NCBI GenBank assembly: GCA_037179385.1
Contig: CM074180.1
Location: 25,587,455-25,651,454 of the forward strand
DNA: 64,000 nucleotides
Source: Holothuria scabra
Lineage: Eukaryota > Echinodermata > Holothuroidea > Aspidochirotida > Holothuriidae
Reading direction: 5' to 3'
Shown: positions 12,305 to 23,715 of the stretch, piece after piece
Layout: every line of letters starts with the position of its first letter
Position numbering within the stretch: the stretch's first letter is position 1
Made by a program: the position numbers and the translations under genes
Notes under the pieces: model-generated
What the model was told of the DNA's origin: nothing
What the model saw: only the letters and a program-made list of their open reading frames with translations
Databases searched by the model: none

Positions 12305-12716
12305 TGAACATATTCTTGCTTAAAACACCCGGGAAGTACCGTTTCCGGCCATCTGAGGGGTTTGTAAAACCAAAAATTTCCTGGTACGCTCTGCGCCAAT
12401 CGATGGTAGAGCTCCGCTTAGAAACATGTATTAACATTTTTCATAGATTGATTTTTTTTTGGATTTTTTTTTTTGCATTAATTGAGAAATATCAGAAATG
12501 AGATCCATATTTCTAGGCTGGGAACATGCAGCATAAAACACTCGGGAAGTGCCGTTTCCTGTCATCTGAGGGGTTTCTAAAACCAAAATTTTCTTGTACG
12601 CTCCGCGCCAACTGATGGTGGCGCTCCGCTTAGATAGTCCTGTCGGTCAAGATTGGGGACGATGAGTCGACTTTACCCCCCCCCCCCACAAGAAAATTCT
12701 GGCTACGCCCCTGGAT
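12305..12716 (+). repeat. Two module-B repeat copies in tandem
   Basis: Copies at about 12322-12425 and 12536-12716 share CGGGAAGT(A/G)CCGTTTCC, ATCTGAGGGGTTT and GATGGT(G/A)GAG/CGCTCCGCTTAGA. The second ends in a C run and AAGAAAATTCTGGCTACGCCCCTGG. Confidence 0.78.
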
Positions 12717-13374
12717 GAGACTGGAGGGAACCGGTATCTCCCTTTCTCTTGGGAAAAATTTTGAAATTCAGGAGAACGTAGATCGCAAATGCGGCAATAT
12801 TTGAACAGATTTCAGCTTCAAACGGGAAACCAACATTAGTTGTGTCCCCCTCTGAGAAACTTATTTTGCGTTATATTTGCTCCATGCAAAATGGTGCTAT
12901 GTTTCGCAAAACTTTGAACTGATTATGGCCTACGTTTTTGAATTTCCTATTTGGGGAACATGAAAATTTTCAAAATCCTCAGTCATTTTTATTCTTTGTA
13001 GAGATTTTACACGTGACATACATACTACCAAAGAAACAATGTTTTCCGGTTTTCAGTGGTGTTGAAATGGAAAATGGTGCAGTATTTGTTCAGTCATTGG
13101 TACATTACCTAGTCATAATTAAAATATCTCAAAATTAAAATCTCTCAAAAAATTTAAACCGCAAATCCGAAGTATGGATCATGCGGGAAACACATGAAAT
13201 GCGGACCTTGTGGACATTTTACAAATCCGCCCGGACGCCAGTGCCAACTAGTAAAAAGAGGACTTCTTGAAGAAATCGTTCTACAGTGGCACTTGTCATG
13301 GGAAGGAGTGAGGCACGACATAGGCCTACTTGTTAGGGATGGATGGGAAGAATTATTCGAAGGCACCCTTACCC
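12717..13374. other. Unassigned DNA
   Basis: Nothing recognised. Open frames on both strands at 13154-13454 overlap and run into the neighbouring MITE. Confidence 0.5.
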
Positions 13375-13378
13375 TTAA

Positions 13379-13676
13379 AGGGTCAATCCTCTCACCTCAA
13401 ACCACAATTTTGGTAGGGTGTATACTGACATTCTCCATTGGCTCAGCTCCTTGATTGACAGCTAATTCAAACAATGCAGAATACCAAAGCTTTTATTACA
13501 CAGCATTAACTGTACTGAGAGTGTTTTGTTTATAAACATTGCGCTTTTCTATACTCGACTCGAAGCAATCAACTGTTATTGTCTCTGGATGAGAATGAAT
13601 TTCAGACAATTGTGGGAGGAGCTTAAGTAAGAAAGTTAGGAGAATTGGTACTGTTTGGGGTGAGAGAACAGGGCCT
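13379..13676 (+). mobile_element. MITE family 1, copy 1
   Basis: Flanked by TTAA (13375-13378) and TGAA (13677-13680). Terminal inverted repeats AGGGTCAATCCTCTCACC... and ...GGGGTGAGAGAACAGGGCCT. 298 bp, no coding capacity. Other copies: 23716, 42584 and 43541. Confidence 0.82.
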
Positions 13677-14144
13677 TGAAGACATATTTTGTGTAGGATA
13701 AAGTATAGGAATGGTAATGTAAGAATAGTCTCCAGTGTATGATTGCCTTGTTTTCAGTAAATCAACCAGCCATAGAAAGGCAGAAAGGGTCTTAACTTAA
13801 CAAAGTCAAATTAGAGTTTGCCGCCGAAACGTTCGTTTTATCTTCTAAGTGTAATGCAATAAACGACAGTGCAGATTATATACGGTATCTAATTTAGTGA
13901 AAGAAATCATTTTGAAGTTATTACTTGATTTCATACGTGCACACATAATGTGTTTTACACACATTCATGCATGTTTTATTAATTGTTACACATTTTATTT
14001 ATTTACTTTATTGAAGGAAATACTTCAAAGTGTTTTCCGTTCAAGCACTTTATTTTTTCTCAATTACTTTACCAGGAGGCAAAAAAATCTTGGGGACCTG
14101 AAGAAAATCGGGGGGGGGGGGGGGGGGGGTAGCCCACGCCACTG
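13677..14144. other. Unassigned DNA ending in a 20-base G run
   Basis: No gene recognised. A G20 run occupies 14110-14129 and ends in TAGCCCACGCCACTG, the terminus type of the G-run/GGCGTAGCC repeats. Confidence 0.5.
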
Positions 14145-14220
14145 ATGACTCGACCTGGGAAGCGAACCCGGGCTTTCCGCGTGAGAGCCGGATGCTGTTA
14201 CCGTTAGACCAAGCACGCGG
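14145..14220 (-). mobile_element. SINE family A head (tRNA-like part only)
   Basis: Minus strand reads GCTTGGTCTAACGGTAACAG, a CTCTCACGCGG anticodon-like region, then GGGTTCGCTTCCC, a B-box match. The acceptor ends do not pair, so this is a SINE head rather than a functional tRNA gene. Confidence 0.7.
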
Positions 14221-15954
14221 TCAGAAGGATTCGGTACTGCGTAGAACGCCAACCCGTACTGCTACGAACTGATAACTGAGGCGAACTAAAACTGTGCTAT
14301 GGCCTGCAATACTTCGAACTCGAATCCTAGGCTGGGAGGAAGGTTGAGCGGAAATGACTGATGGAAATGCAGCCCTGGATTTACAGACGCGAATAGTGAT
14401 AGATCTCTCGAAGATACTTGTGAGATCGACGACGAGCTGAAACTTCACCACGTGATAGTCTAGAAGTATTGAAAACGTAGGAAAGATTGCCGTTTGGTCG
14501 TTCCATGCACAATTCCGACCGCATTTTAAAAAAAATCCCCACACCCGGCGGCGACGCACCTCCCCCCCCCCTTTTGGGGGGGGGCGGGCAGGTCTGGAGG
14601 GGGTGCGTTCGCACCCCCCTGGTGACGGCCCTGGGCTTTGAGTATGAGTTTAGCTGCTTGAAATAAGGTCAATGATACGGTATCAGTCACGGTGGCGGAG
14701 CTGCCATATGGTCAGGGGGCGGTCGTCCCCCTGACGGACCAAAATCGTACGTCTGTCGTTGCCCTATTTAGTTTTTTAACATACTTTACTCTTGCACCAT
14801 TATTGGCAAAAGACATAATTTAATAGCGTTGTTTTAAGGCCCAGCTAACAAAATGCCCAAAAAGCCACCAGTAACTGTACTAGGCCTATCTGCACTTTAT
14901 TCTGTTGAAAAGGGTCATCTTCTGTAATCTAGTGATAGGCCTAGCCTAGGTTTTGCCGAAACATATCATGCTTTATACGCGCTAGGCTAAATGAATGTTG
15001 TTGCTGTGCTAAGTGCTTCGAAACCAAGGGTGATTTTAAGTTAACAAAATACACAAACTGTTATTAAATTCACCCTCCCACCAATAAAAGATGTTGCAAA
15101 GGGCGCAACAATAATTGTAGCGCAAATAGCCCTCTTGATAGTTGTCAACATAGACAATAAAAAAGTTTATAGATATACCAAAATAGCTTCCACAACATTT
15201 TTCAAAATTATTTGAAGATAACATTCAGGTTAAAATAAAATAAAACTGTTATCATAGTGGTAATGATTTCAGAATTTTAATGAGCAGTTTCCATTTTGCT
15301 TCTGTGCATGTGACCAATCTCATGACAAATGGCTATTTCTGACACGGTACGATAATCCCATGAAAGTGCTTACTTCTGTACTTTCGTGGTCTCAAAAGCC
15401 AGAAAATTGCTTCTGATAAGCCTAGGTTTAGGATACTTTTGTTTATTATTAATTCGGTATCTAGAGAGCCAAGCAGACTTTTTGTCTTCCTATTTCTTGC
15501 AATGTAGTTAATTAATGGCTATTTCAGAGTGGTCACCTGCTGTAAATTACGTCAATTAATGTTTCTTCGTGTACTTATCTTGATTTCCAGAAATATGTAC
15601 ACCTAACGGTGATTAATTTCCATAAGTTTTTCCCCCTGTAAGATTGCTTGCTACTTGGCCCTAGCAGGTTTAATCTTTATCTTCACAAAGAAGCCCATAG
15701 TTACATTAAAATATTAAATCGAGACCTGGAAGTAACACAAAATATAATGACCGCCTTCATACTAGAATTTGAAAGAGAGGGATAGAAACATGGGCATCCA
15801 CAGGTAGGGGGAAGGGGAGAACTTGCCCTCCCCTTGAAAATAAAAGAAACCTGAAAAAGACGAAGGAAGCATAAGAAAAAAGACGAACAAATTAACATCA
15901 ACATTGCTTAACAGTTCACTCAGTGTTTTCCCTATTTATTAGCTGTAAATATAG
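14221..15954. other. No gene; G/C hairpins at 14562-14618
   Basis: C10-T4-G9 (14562-14584) and a perfect 9-bp stem GGGGGTGCG/CGCACCCCC with a 2-base loop (14599-14618) sit side by side. The rest is AT-rich with nothing recognised. Confidence 0.6.
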
Positions 15955-16050
15955 GCTTAAGTAATGCCATTTCCCGAGATCTGAGAGGCATTTTGGGCCA
16001 AAATTTTATTGCGCACCGCGCAAACTCATGGTGGCGCGGAGCTTTCCCCC
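15955..16050 (+). repeat. Module-B repeat copy
   Basis: AATGCCATTTCCCGAGATCTG, TTTTGGGCCAAAATTTT and CTCATGGTGGCGCGGAGC match the variant also seen at 62385-62470. Confidence 0.7.
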
Positions 16051-18059
16051 TAAAGAATTTTGTTCCCCCTCCCCCCGAATTTTATTCTGCGGAGGCTCAT
16101 GGACAGAAAATTCAAATATGTTTTAACAGAAAAACTTGCTGAGGAGAAATGGCAAAGTAGTCTTCTACCAGGTGCGGAAAATCAAATGGAAAGCCTGAAA
16201 AGCCGTGACTAATTCGATCGTGCTGAGGCTCAGGGAAGTTACTCCTTCGAAGCGCCCCTGCAGACCATTTTCGCGCCTCACTGACCGAAATCCCTAGCTC
16301 CGCCACAAAGGTGTATGTTAGAGATAATTGTGTTTCGTCTTACCCTAAATGCAAATAATGCAGATTTATGCTCATTTATGATGAAAAATCAACAAAAGGG
16401 TGGGTAACCCACGTTAAATTTATTGAATTTTGAACGTCGTGTTCAAAGTAATCACTATTTTTATATAGGCCCTAGCCTACACAGGCCTGGGCCTAAGTTA
16501 GGCCTTACGTCTAAACCAGTGAATGTTCTTTATCTGTGGCTCACGTACATCTTTCATTTCAAAGGTCATATAACTAAAACTTTAACAATGTGTATTGTGA
16601 ATATTTTTTCATCTAAAATTTGTAACTAGCCTAGGCTAGTCCCGCTAAGGTGTTTTCCTTTTTCTCTGGGGTTGCGGTGCAGGGTGCTGAAAACCCCTCC
16701 TCAAAATTAAAATGATGGTGTTGTGGTTTTCAAATTTCAGCATCCTTGTGCTACTTAAGATGATATAATATTGTTGCTTTTAGGTCTAATGTAGGCCTAA
16801 TTGTACCTATACTTTTACTAGACAGGGATGTAGCTACAGTGGGTGGTGCTAGTATAGGGTGATACTCGTACCCAGCACTCCATATTCCCACGCAGCACTC
16901 CAGGCAAATACACTTCTCCCCACCCAACAAAGAACCTTCCTAATTAGACCTAAAACTAGCCCCAAATTCACTCCCTAAAGTAAAATGAGATTAAAATGAA
17001 AATTAATGGCTCAAAAATGGGGTAGATGCCATGAGTGGAATGAGGTGCTTTTCCCAGGTCAGACAACTACCAGGCACTCAAATTTGGCTAGCTACATCCC
17101 TCTATTTGGCTGTATACCATTATGTAATCACAAACTGGCCTAGCCTGGCCTACCATTGGTTTTTTCATACCAATTTGACGTTATTTATACCAACATTTCC
17201 AAACCAACTAATGTTGCATGTCACAACGCAGTTTAGAAATGCAACATTGTTTTATTAAGATGAACATAATTTATGATATTAAACAAATTGTTTATGCCAA
17301 ATGTGTACATAAGAAACACTTTCCAATTACAATTATTTTCATTTAGTTTACTCTTCTTGGAATCACACATTTAGTGACGTACGAAGGGGGCATTGGGCCA
17401 CGGATGCCTTTTCTCTTCTTTTTTTTTAATCCTAAAATGCGTAGCCCTACTTTAGTTTCGCAGATTCTAATTCAAATGTAGCATATGTGACACCAGATTG
17501 AATGTAAGGACACCCAATTTTTCAAAAATTTTCACAGGGGAAGGATTGTCTCTGCAAGGCCCCCTAAATGAAGACATTTTTTTTAAATGCCTAATAATAG
17601 GCAAATTTTGTCAAATTCCGAATTTTACTTGAAAATGTAGACTCTGTCAACTCCCTGGTCACACCGATGCCTCTAAGGACACCTACCTTTATAAGAAGTC
17701 TCAAAAGGGATGGGTCCATCCCGTAGACTCGTTCCCTGGCCGGCGTAGACGTGAGTGACGGGGGTCTAGAAGAAGGTCCAGGTGCGGTGAGAAATAGTTT
17801 GCCATGTATCAATTCATGCAAGAGATGTTAGGAGTTAAATCGTTAACAGTTGGGAGTTAGAGCTTCACAGACAATTTCATCAATTCATCGGATCTTGAAT
17901 TTAGCCAAGAGACACAACAGAGAAGCATTAGCATATTTTCAATTCCGTTCTCTAGTTTCTCCGAAAAGAATCAAGACAAATAGTGATAGAACATTTTAAT
18001 GGTAATATTCTGATCACTTAGCATGTTGCTGATTTTTTCTTTTTGTTTCGTTTTTGAAA
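16051..18059. other. Unassigned DNA
   Basis: No gene recognised. A short block ATTTTCAATTCCGTTCTCTAG at about 17936-17956 matches the tail of the GCCCGAA module and precedes the repeat cluster at 18060, in the same order as in the other composite copies. Confidence 0.45.
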
Positions 18060-18690
18060 AAAAGATAAAGATGAAGATTGTTTACATTTTCTTTCCAAGA
18101 ATGAAAAAGCAATTTTCGACCATCTGAGGGGTAGCAATTTTTCAAAGTTTTCTCTACGCTCCGGGCGACCCAATGGTGGCCCTTCGCTTAGATAGCCTTT
18201 CGGACAAAATTAAATTTTTCGGGTCAAAGTATTTTTTAATAAGTTTCTGATCTCTTCGCAGTGCGAACTTATTCTGAAGTGAACATTTTATCGCAAACGA
18301 AAAAAGAAGATAGCGACTCGTTAAATTCTTAGTATAAGTCTGGAAAATGCTACTTCCGGCCATCTAAGAGGTGAGATTTTGCTATCTGAGAGGTGTAACT
18401 TTTCAAAATTTTCTCGTCGCCCCGTCCCAACCAATGGTGGCGCTCCGCTTTTCGGGTCAAAGTTTTTCTTAACTCTCTGATCACTTTGGAGTTTTCGAAA
18501 CTTATTTTGAAGTGAACATTTTATTGCAAACGACAAAAGAAGATATGACTCATTAGGTTCTTCGTATAAGTCTGGAAAATGCTATAACCGGCCACCTGAG
18601 GGGCCCGGACTGATATTTCGAAATTTTCTGCACGCTCCAAGCCAAGTAATGGTGGTACTACGTTTAGGTAGTCTTGAAAAATTACGTTTT
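18060..18690 (+). repeat. Three module-B units in tandem array
   Basis: Three units of roughly 230 bp end at about 18200, 18450 and 18680. Repeated landmarks: GAAGTGAACATTTTAT(C/T)GCAAACGA, GTATAAGTCTGGAAAATGCTA, CGGCCA(T/C)CT, and AATGGTGG near each unit end. Tandem placement distinguishes this from the dispersed copies. Confidence 0.75.
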
Positions 18691-19371
18691 TGAGGCCAAT
18701 AAAAAAAAACCACGAAATGGTCCCGTTCCCTATCGATGTTCTTTTATTTTGCCTCATAAAAGTAGGCAAATTTAAAAACAAATTCCACTTCGAAAGGTAG
18801 CGTAAATGGCATTAGATTGCATCATCCATGTAAAGGCACAAAATTTTTAGGTTTATCCTCACGAACCCCCACACTTCAATTTTTAACACTGTTCCTGTCA
18901 AAGTTGAAAATCTTGTACCATTTCGCATGTAGAGTCCTTAAAAAGAAAAAACATTCTCAAAGGAGTGGGGGACGTCCACACCATTTTGACCCCTCCCCAA
19001 GGCTTTTTTCTAAAAGTCCCCACGACTCTCTGGCGAAGAGCCAAGGGGCGAAAACCAAACATTTACTCCCGGAGGAGTTCTGCTCCCTTAAAGAGCTAAA
19101 CGTCCCAGATGGAGAAATGCGCCCTCTAAAGGGCAAACATGTGTGGTCCTGCTCTAGACTGGCTGCTCATCACTCAGCATGGCCCCCTCCAGAGAAGTCC
19201 TGCGTAAGCCAATGTAGGGCCTACACACTGGTAAGGGTGGCTGAAAACCCAAACACGCGGCATGCTGTAAAACTCCCTCAGGCGTTGCTGAAAACCACAA
19301 CAGTGGTTTCAAATCGATTCTCCTTTAACTTTCAGTAATATTATTCATACTCCAAAAGTTCTTCACATAGG
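18691..19371. other. Unassigned DNA containing a 173-codon open frame, probably not a gene
   Basis: A plus-strand frame (18817-19338) is open for 173 codons but has no recognised domain, a basic composition without pattern, and no splice or promoter context. It lies in repeat-rich DNA and is recorded as unlikely coding. Confidence 0.4.
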
Positions 19372-19439
<68 letters not shown>

Positions 19440-19460
19440 TATGTATATATGTATGTATAT

Positions 19461-19497
<37 letters not shown>
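19372..19497. repeat. (TA)n microsatellite with TATG/TACA interruptions
   Basis: Alternating TA from 19372 with GTATAT and ACATAT interruptions between about 19432 and 19470. Open frames translating to Tyr-Ile repeats across it are artefacts. Confidence 0.97.
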
Positions 19498-19500
<3 letters not shown>

Positions 19501-19548
19501 GCAAGAAATTGCTTTGGTCCAAAACGTAACTGGTGCCAAGTCATAATA

Positions 19549-19923
19549 ATATAGAGTGAGACAGCAGGAAAATAAAAACTCGGTAGACGTAGCTTCGCGT
19601 TACTCAAATATTAAGATTTAATCAAGCTTTCGGCCAGTATGTGTCGGCCTTCTTCAGGATACTATATAGGAGGGAAGGGAGAAGGGAAAACTTAGTATTT
19701 ACAGTAGCAAAATTAGAGAAAATGACTAAAAAACGGGTAGTACCCGTTTTTTAGTCATTTTCTCTAATTTTGCTACTGTAAATACTAAGTTTTCCCTTCT
19801 CCCTTCCCTCCTATATAGTATCCTGAAGAAGGCCGACACATACTGGCCGAAAGCTTGATTAAATCTTAATATTTGAGTAACGCGAAGCTACGTCTACCGA
19901 GTTTTTATTTTCCTGCTGTCTCA

Positions 19924-19931
<8 letters not shown>
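19549..19931. repeat. Near-perfect palindrome: two 191-bp inverted arms around a single base
   Basis: The left arm 19549-19739 is the reverse complement of 19741-19931 with no mismatch found by eye. The centre is G19740 within ACGGGTA-G-TACCCGT. Arms carry TGGCCGAAAGCTTGATTAAA and end in TCACTCTATAT at the microsatellites. It encodes no protein. It can extrude as one long hairpin. Confidence 0.95.

Positions 19932-19962
<31 letters not shown>
19927..19962. repeat. (TA)n microsatellite abutting the palindrome
   Basis: Pure TA alternation directly at the outer end of the right arm. Confidence 0.95.
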
Positions 19963-19965
<3 letters not shown>

Positions 19966-21029
19966 CAATTACCTTCACCTAAAATTAGAAATTATAGAAG
20001 AAGAGAGGCAACAATACCACAATATCACGAATTGTTAGATTTTAGCTTAAGGTGCCCAATATTCCCTTCTTTATCCTGAGACCTAATACAGTGAAGCATG
20101 AAAAACTTAAAAAGTCGATCCTAACAAATCCCAAGCGCTATTTAAGCTTAGGATATTCGCTCAGGTAAATAACATTTACATCCAGCTGTAAATGTCTCAC
20201 TACTCCATTACAGTAGTGTCCTAGAGCGTCAAGTGCACACCCTCAAAGATGTAGTCCTTTTAACTCTGGTTTGGACCCAATTTTGTCAGGATAACCTGCA
20301 AGCTGGGTAATGAAAGTCCATAAATATGAAAGAGAACTTTCTAGAGTGTAGATGTTAAAAATTTGGGTAAGATTGATGGTGATTTAGACCGTTAAAAAAT
20401 TGTTGTCAGATGGCGGACATTTTCCGTTTTTGTGAAGAGGCTAGGGGTGGGTGTTCCCTACAAAAATTTTAAGTTCTTCTAGCTCAAAATCTAAACGGTC
20501 ATGGTATGGAAATTTTGCAGTGCCATGATGACAAAACTTGTCAGCTATCAAGTGATGATGTCTTGAAATGACTGTGAACTTTGACAAGGCTGCAGGGGCC
20601 TCGAAAGGGAGCTAATTTAGTGTGTAAGTCAATGGGGAAATTATTGGGGCTTGAGACAGTAACGCACGTTAAAGTGTTACCCTTTGACCTTTGACTGACC
20701 TATTGCGCAATACTGCTTCATGAAGAAACTTTGAACTGGTCTATTAGGAGGTAGTTTTATTATTAGGTTTCTCATACGTTGGTCCCTGCGGCGTCAGTGT
20801 TGTCGATCGAAGGGAAAACGGAGATTCCTCAAATCTAATGCCTGGTCCCAAGGCCTGTCCTTATTCCTTAAATGGAAAATGTACCGTACTTCTCTCATCG
20901 TGATGTCTCTTAAAAGTAAGAAGTCTCAATTTTCTCTGTGGAAAAAGAAATACAGGGACCCAGTCGACATTTGCATGAAGAAAATCGGAAATCTGTCATT
21001 TTTGACAGCAGATCATCAAGTGACCCCGG
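19963..21029. other. Unassigned DNA
   Basis: No gene, RNA or repeat recognised. Confidence 0.5.
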
Positions 21030-21255
21030 TCAACTACACTCAAAGCTGTTTTTTACATTTTTTTTAGCTATATATTCAAAAAATCATCCTGCGCAAAACT
21101 TTACCCGAAATGGTAGAATGATCAGTTCGGGCAAATGTTTGCAAAATGATCTGGGATATAAATTGCTAGAAAACTCGGACAGACGGCAGGATGTACAGGC
21201 TAATAGAGTGCCCAAAATTTTGCCCGGAAAAATGATAGCTATACATTTCACCTGG
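21030..21255 (+). repeat. GCCCGAA module, short copy 3
   Basis: TGCGCAAAACTTTACCCGAAATGG, CAGTTCGGGCAAATG, CTGGGATATAAATTGC and CCCAAAATTTTGCCCG align in order with 61396-61515 and 4180-4320. Confidence 0.7.
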
Positions 21256-21289
21256 TAAATTTTCTACCTTTTTGCAATTTGCTTTTTTC

Positions 21290-21562
21290 TTTTGAAGTTA
21301 ACATTTTATTGCAAACAACCCTCAAAATAAAGACTGCTAGATTCTTCTTCAAGGTCCAGGAAATGCCATTTCCAGCTGTCTGAGGGGTCAAGATTTTAAA
21401 AAACTTTCTGTACGCTCCGAGCAAATTGGTGGTGGCGCTCCGCCAATGTAGTGGACCGGTAGCGCCAGAAAACCAAACCCCGGGAAATTATGCAGGCTTC
21501 CCTCGCCCCCCCCCCCCCACTCATCACCCCATCAAGAAAATTCTGGTTACGCCACTGCCATG
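21290..21562 (+). repeat. Module-B repeat with C-run and GGTTACGCCACTG terminus
   Basis: GTTAACATTTTATTGCAAAC, CAGGAAATGCCATTTCC, CTGTCTGAGGGGTC, GTGGTGGCGCTCCGC, a C14 run, and AAGAAAATTCTGGTTACGCC. It directly follows a GCCCGAA module, as the other composite copies do. Confidence 0.78.
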
Positions 21563-21730
21563 ACCTCTACGGCATCGCTTTGCAAATCCATTGGGTGTCG
21601 AGCGGTGTCTCCAAATACAGCAACGTCCTTTATGGACTTAAAAAGCAATATTCAATGTCCTAAATCATTCCAAATTTTGCAAAAGCCTTTCAATATTTTC
21701 AGAACTCCATTTACAATCGTCTTAAGTTAA

Positions 21731-22083
21731 AGGGAAATATTGCGTTTAAAATGCCCCAACAAACTATTAAAAGTAAATAGCTCTATTCATTTTCAAATCA
21801 TTCAGTCTCAACAATAAACCCCAGCAATAGCTTCATCTCCTCAAAATATTATGCACAAGAAGAGTTATGGAAGGTGCATTTTTTGAAATGCTGAAAGTTT
21901 GGGTGAACAAATTATTCTTGAGCAACAAAGAACTGAATTTCTGTCTCAGCTGGGAAACTTATTTTTTTTGGAAAGAAGGCTACCATGTATACTGCCTTAT
22001 TTGTAATTATCTATCACTCTCTGCCAAAAAATATTCGTTTTAAAAGGATGAAATTTCCTTGTCAAACAAAGGCAATATTTCGA
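21731..22083 (+). mobile_element. MITE family 3, copy 1
   Basis: Preceded by TTAA (21727-21730). Left end AGGGAAATATTGCGTTT; the right end AAAGGCAATATTT is its eroded complement. The whole body aligns with 55610-55965 (for example GCTGAAAGTTTGGGTGAA, TTTTAAAAGGATGAA). No coding capacity. Confidence 0.78.
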
Positions 22084-22184
22084 ATGGATTATTCCTCACT
22101 ACGACAGCCCGATATTCGTAAGATTGTTTTTTTCATTAAGTTCTTTTTAATAAAGGTCGTTATTTTTTTAACATGATGTGCGGC

Positions 22185-22850
22185 AAAAGGAAGGTTCGAA
22201 ATACATAAGGTTTGCTATTCATAATTGAGAAGAGGGTTCGTTGCTCATATCATAATTGAAAGGAAGTTCAATGTTCACAGTCAAAAATTGGGGGTTCATT
22301 ATTCGTAATAAAAAAGGGTTCGTTAGTCATAATTCAGGAAAAGGATCTATACTCATAAACAAAAATAAAGTTCTGTGTTCGTAGTAAAAAGGGGCTAGCA
22401 TAACCGGGAAAAGGTTTCGTTGTTCATTGTTGAGATTAAGGTTCGTTCTTCATTGCCTCAAAATTCGACTAGTCTCTTTGAAAGGCCAATTACAACCAAA
22501 TTATAACCAGATAGCAACGCTGTCAACATGTTGTAGACAAGATATTGGCCTACCGTCCATGACAATTTTAAGGATGTCACGATAAATAGGACTGCCTTTA
22601 AACCTGGTAAACCCTTTTTCCCATATTATGAATAGAACCACATTTCTATTATGAATATCAAACCGGTGTCTTTTTAATTATGGATAAGTAACCATTTTCC
22701 TATTATGAACATGGGATCTTTTTGAATTTTGAATATTGAACAATAACAAGTTTTTTCCTATTGTGAATGACGAACCCTATGAAATAAACCTTTTAATGGC
22801 TAAGGAACTTTATGAACATTGAACCTTATGAATAAAAAACCACCCGACCT
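22185..22850. mobile_element. Foldback-like element with sub-repeated arms
   Basis: The left arm (about 22185-22460) repeats a 35-40 bp unit like GGTTCGTTGTTCATAATTGA at least seven times. The right arm (about 22610-22850) holds the complement (TATTATGAATAGAACC, CTATTGTGAATGACGAACC, TTATGAACATTGAACC). The spacer 22461-22609 is unique. Arms built of tandem sub-repeats in opposite orientation are the hallmark of foldback elements. Confidence 0.65.
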
Positions 22851-23715
22851 CAATTGTACCGAACAATTAAACAAAAATCCGACTTGCAACCCACAGCAAA
22901 AGGTTTATAGGATAGGACCGTCATACATGTTTGTCTTTGCGCATGCACTGAGACACTTGGCCCTTTTAGTTCTCGTGGCATCACAATTTTAACGCTATCG
23001 TTTTATTTCATTCATATCATTCGCAAGTAAGGTTGAATAATATGTAAAAGTATTAAACTTTCCGTCTTACTGTACTAAATCCTCATATTTTGGTCACATT
23101 ACGAGGATTGGGTGCTTATCAAATCCGTAAATTGAATGATAATTGTTTGATTGCGTGAATAAAAAATAATATGAATTAACATGAACGAAAGGTTCATATC
23201 TCGTCGTTAATTGCTTCAGCGGTCTCCCTATACTTAAAACCAACTTAAAAAGAAGATTATTAACATTGAACTATTACCATGCAGGAGGCATGAAACAAAG
23301 GTAACATACATATTGCACATAGAGATTAGTTTATTTATTCTAGTGTCAAATTCCATTCTCTCCCATTTGTATGTGTGTTTTTATTATTTTATTTGCAATA
23401 CTAACTTCCTTATGAGTCGTGGCTAGTGGATTATAAAAATGAGGCCCTTTTACTGGGACTTTAGCCAACGATCATATCCTACGTCTCGCTGTCTTTGAGA
23501 GGACGAGACGCCAGCCTGTCAATGTAGAGTCGGCGAATTCAAGAAGACAATACGCAATGCAGTGGCAACGCATCACTATGGAGGGAGCTTCCCATTCAAT
23601 GGCAGCTCCACGGTCAAATGAGAGAGCTGATAACGACTACCTGGGCAGATCTATCCTACCCTACAAAGCACGAATTGGTTATAGTTACTCGGGACCATGC
23701 CACAACGCAATTATT
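22851..23715. other. Unassigned DNA
   Basis: No gene, RNA or repeat recognised. Confidence 0.5.

Noticed and set aside
14145..14220. Functional tRNA gene
   Set aside because: Box-like words are present, but the acceptor ends do not pair and the same sequence heads the family-A SINEs.
18817..19338. 173-codon plus-strand open frame
   Set aside because: No domain, no coherent composition, no promoter or splice context, and repeat-rich surroundings; length alone is not enough.
19741..19931. Hammerhead-ribozyme-like core in the palindrome arm (CTGAAGA, GGCC...GGCC, GAAA)
   Set aside because: Stem II would carry an extra unpaired A. Although AGCTT...AAGCT could form stem III, the sequences next to it cannot pair as stem I, so it does not meet the hammerhead fold.
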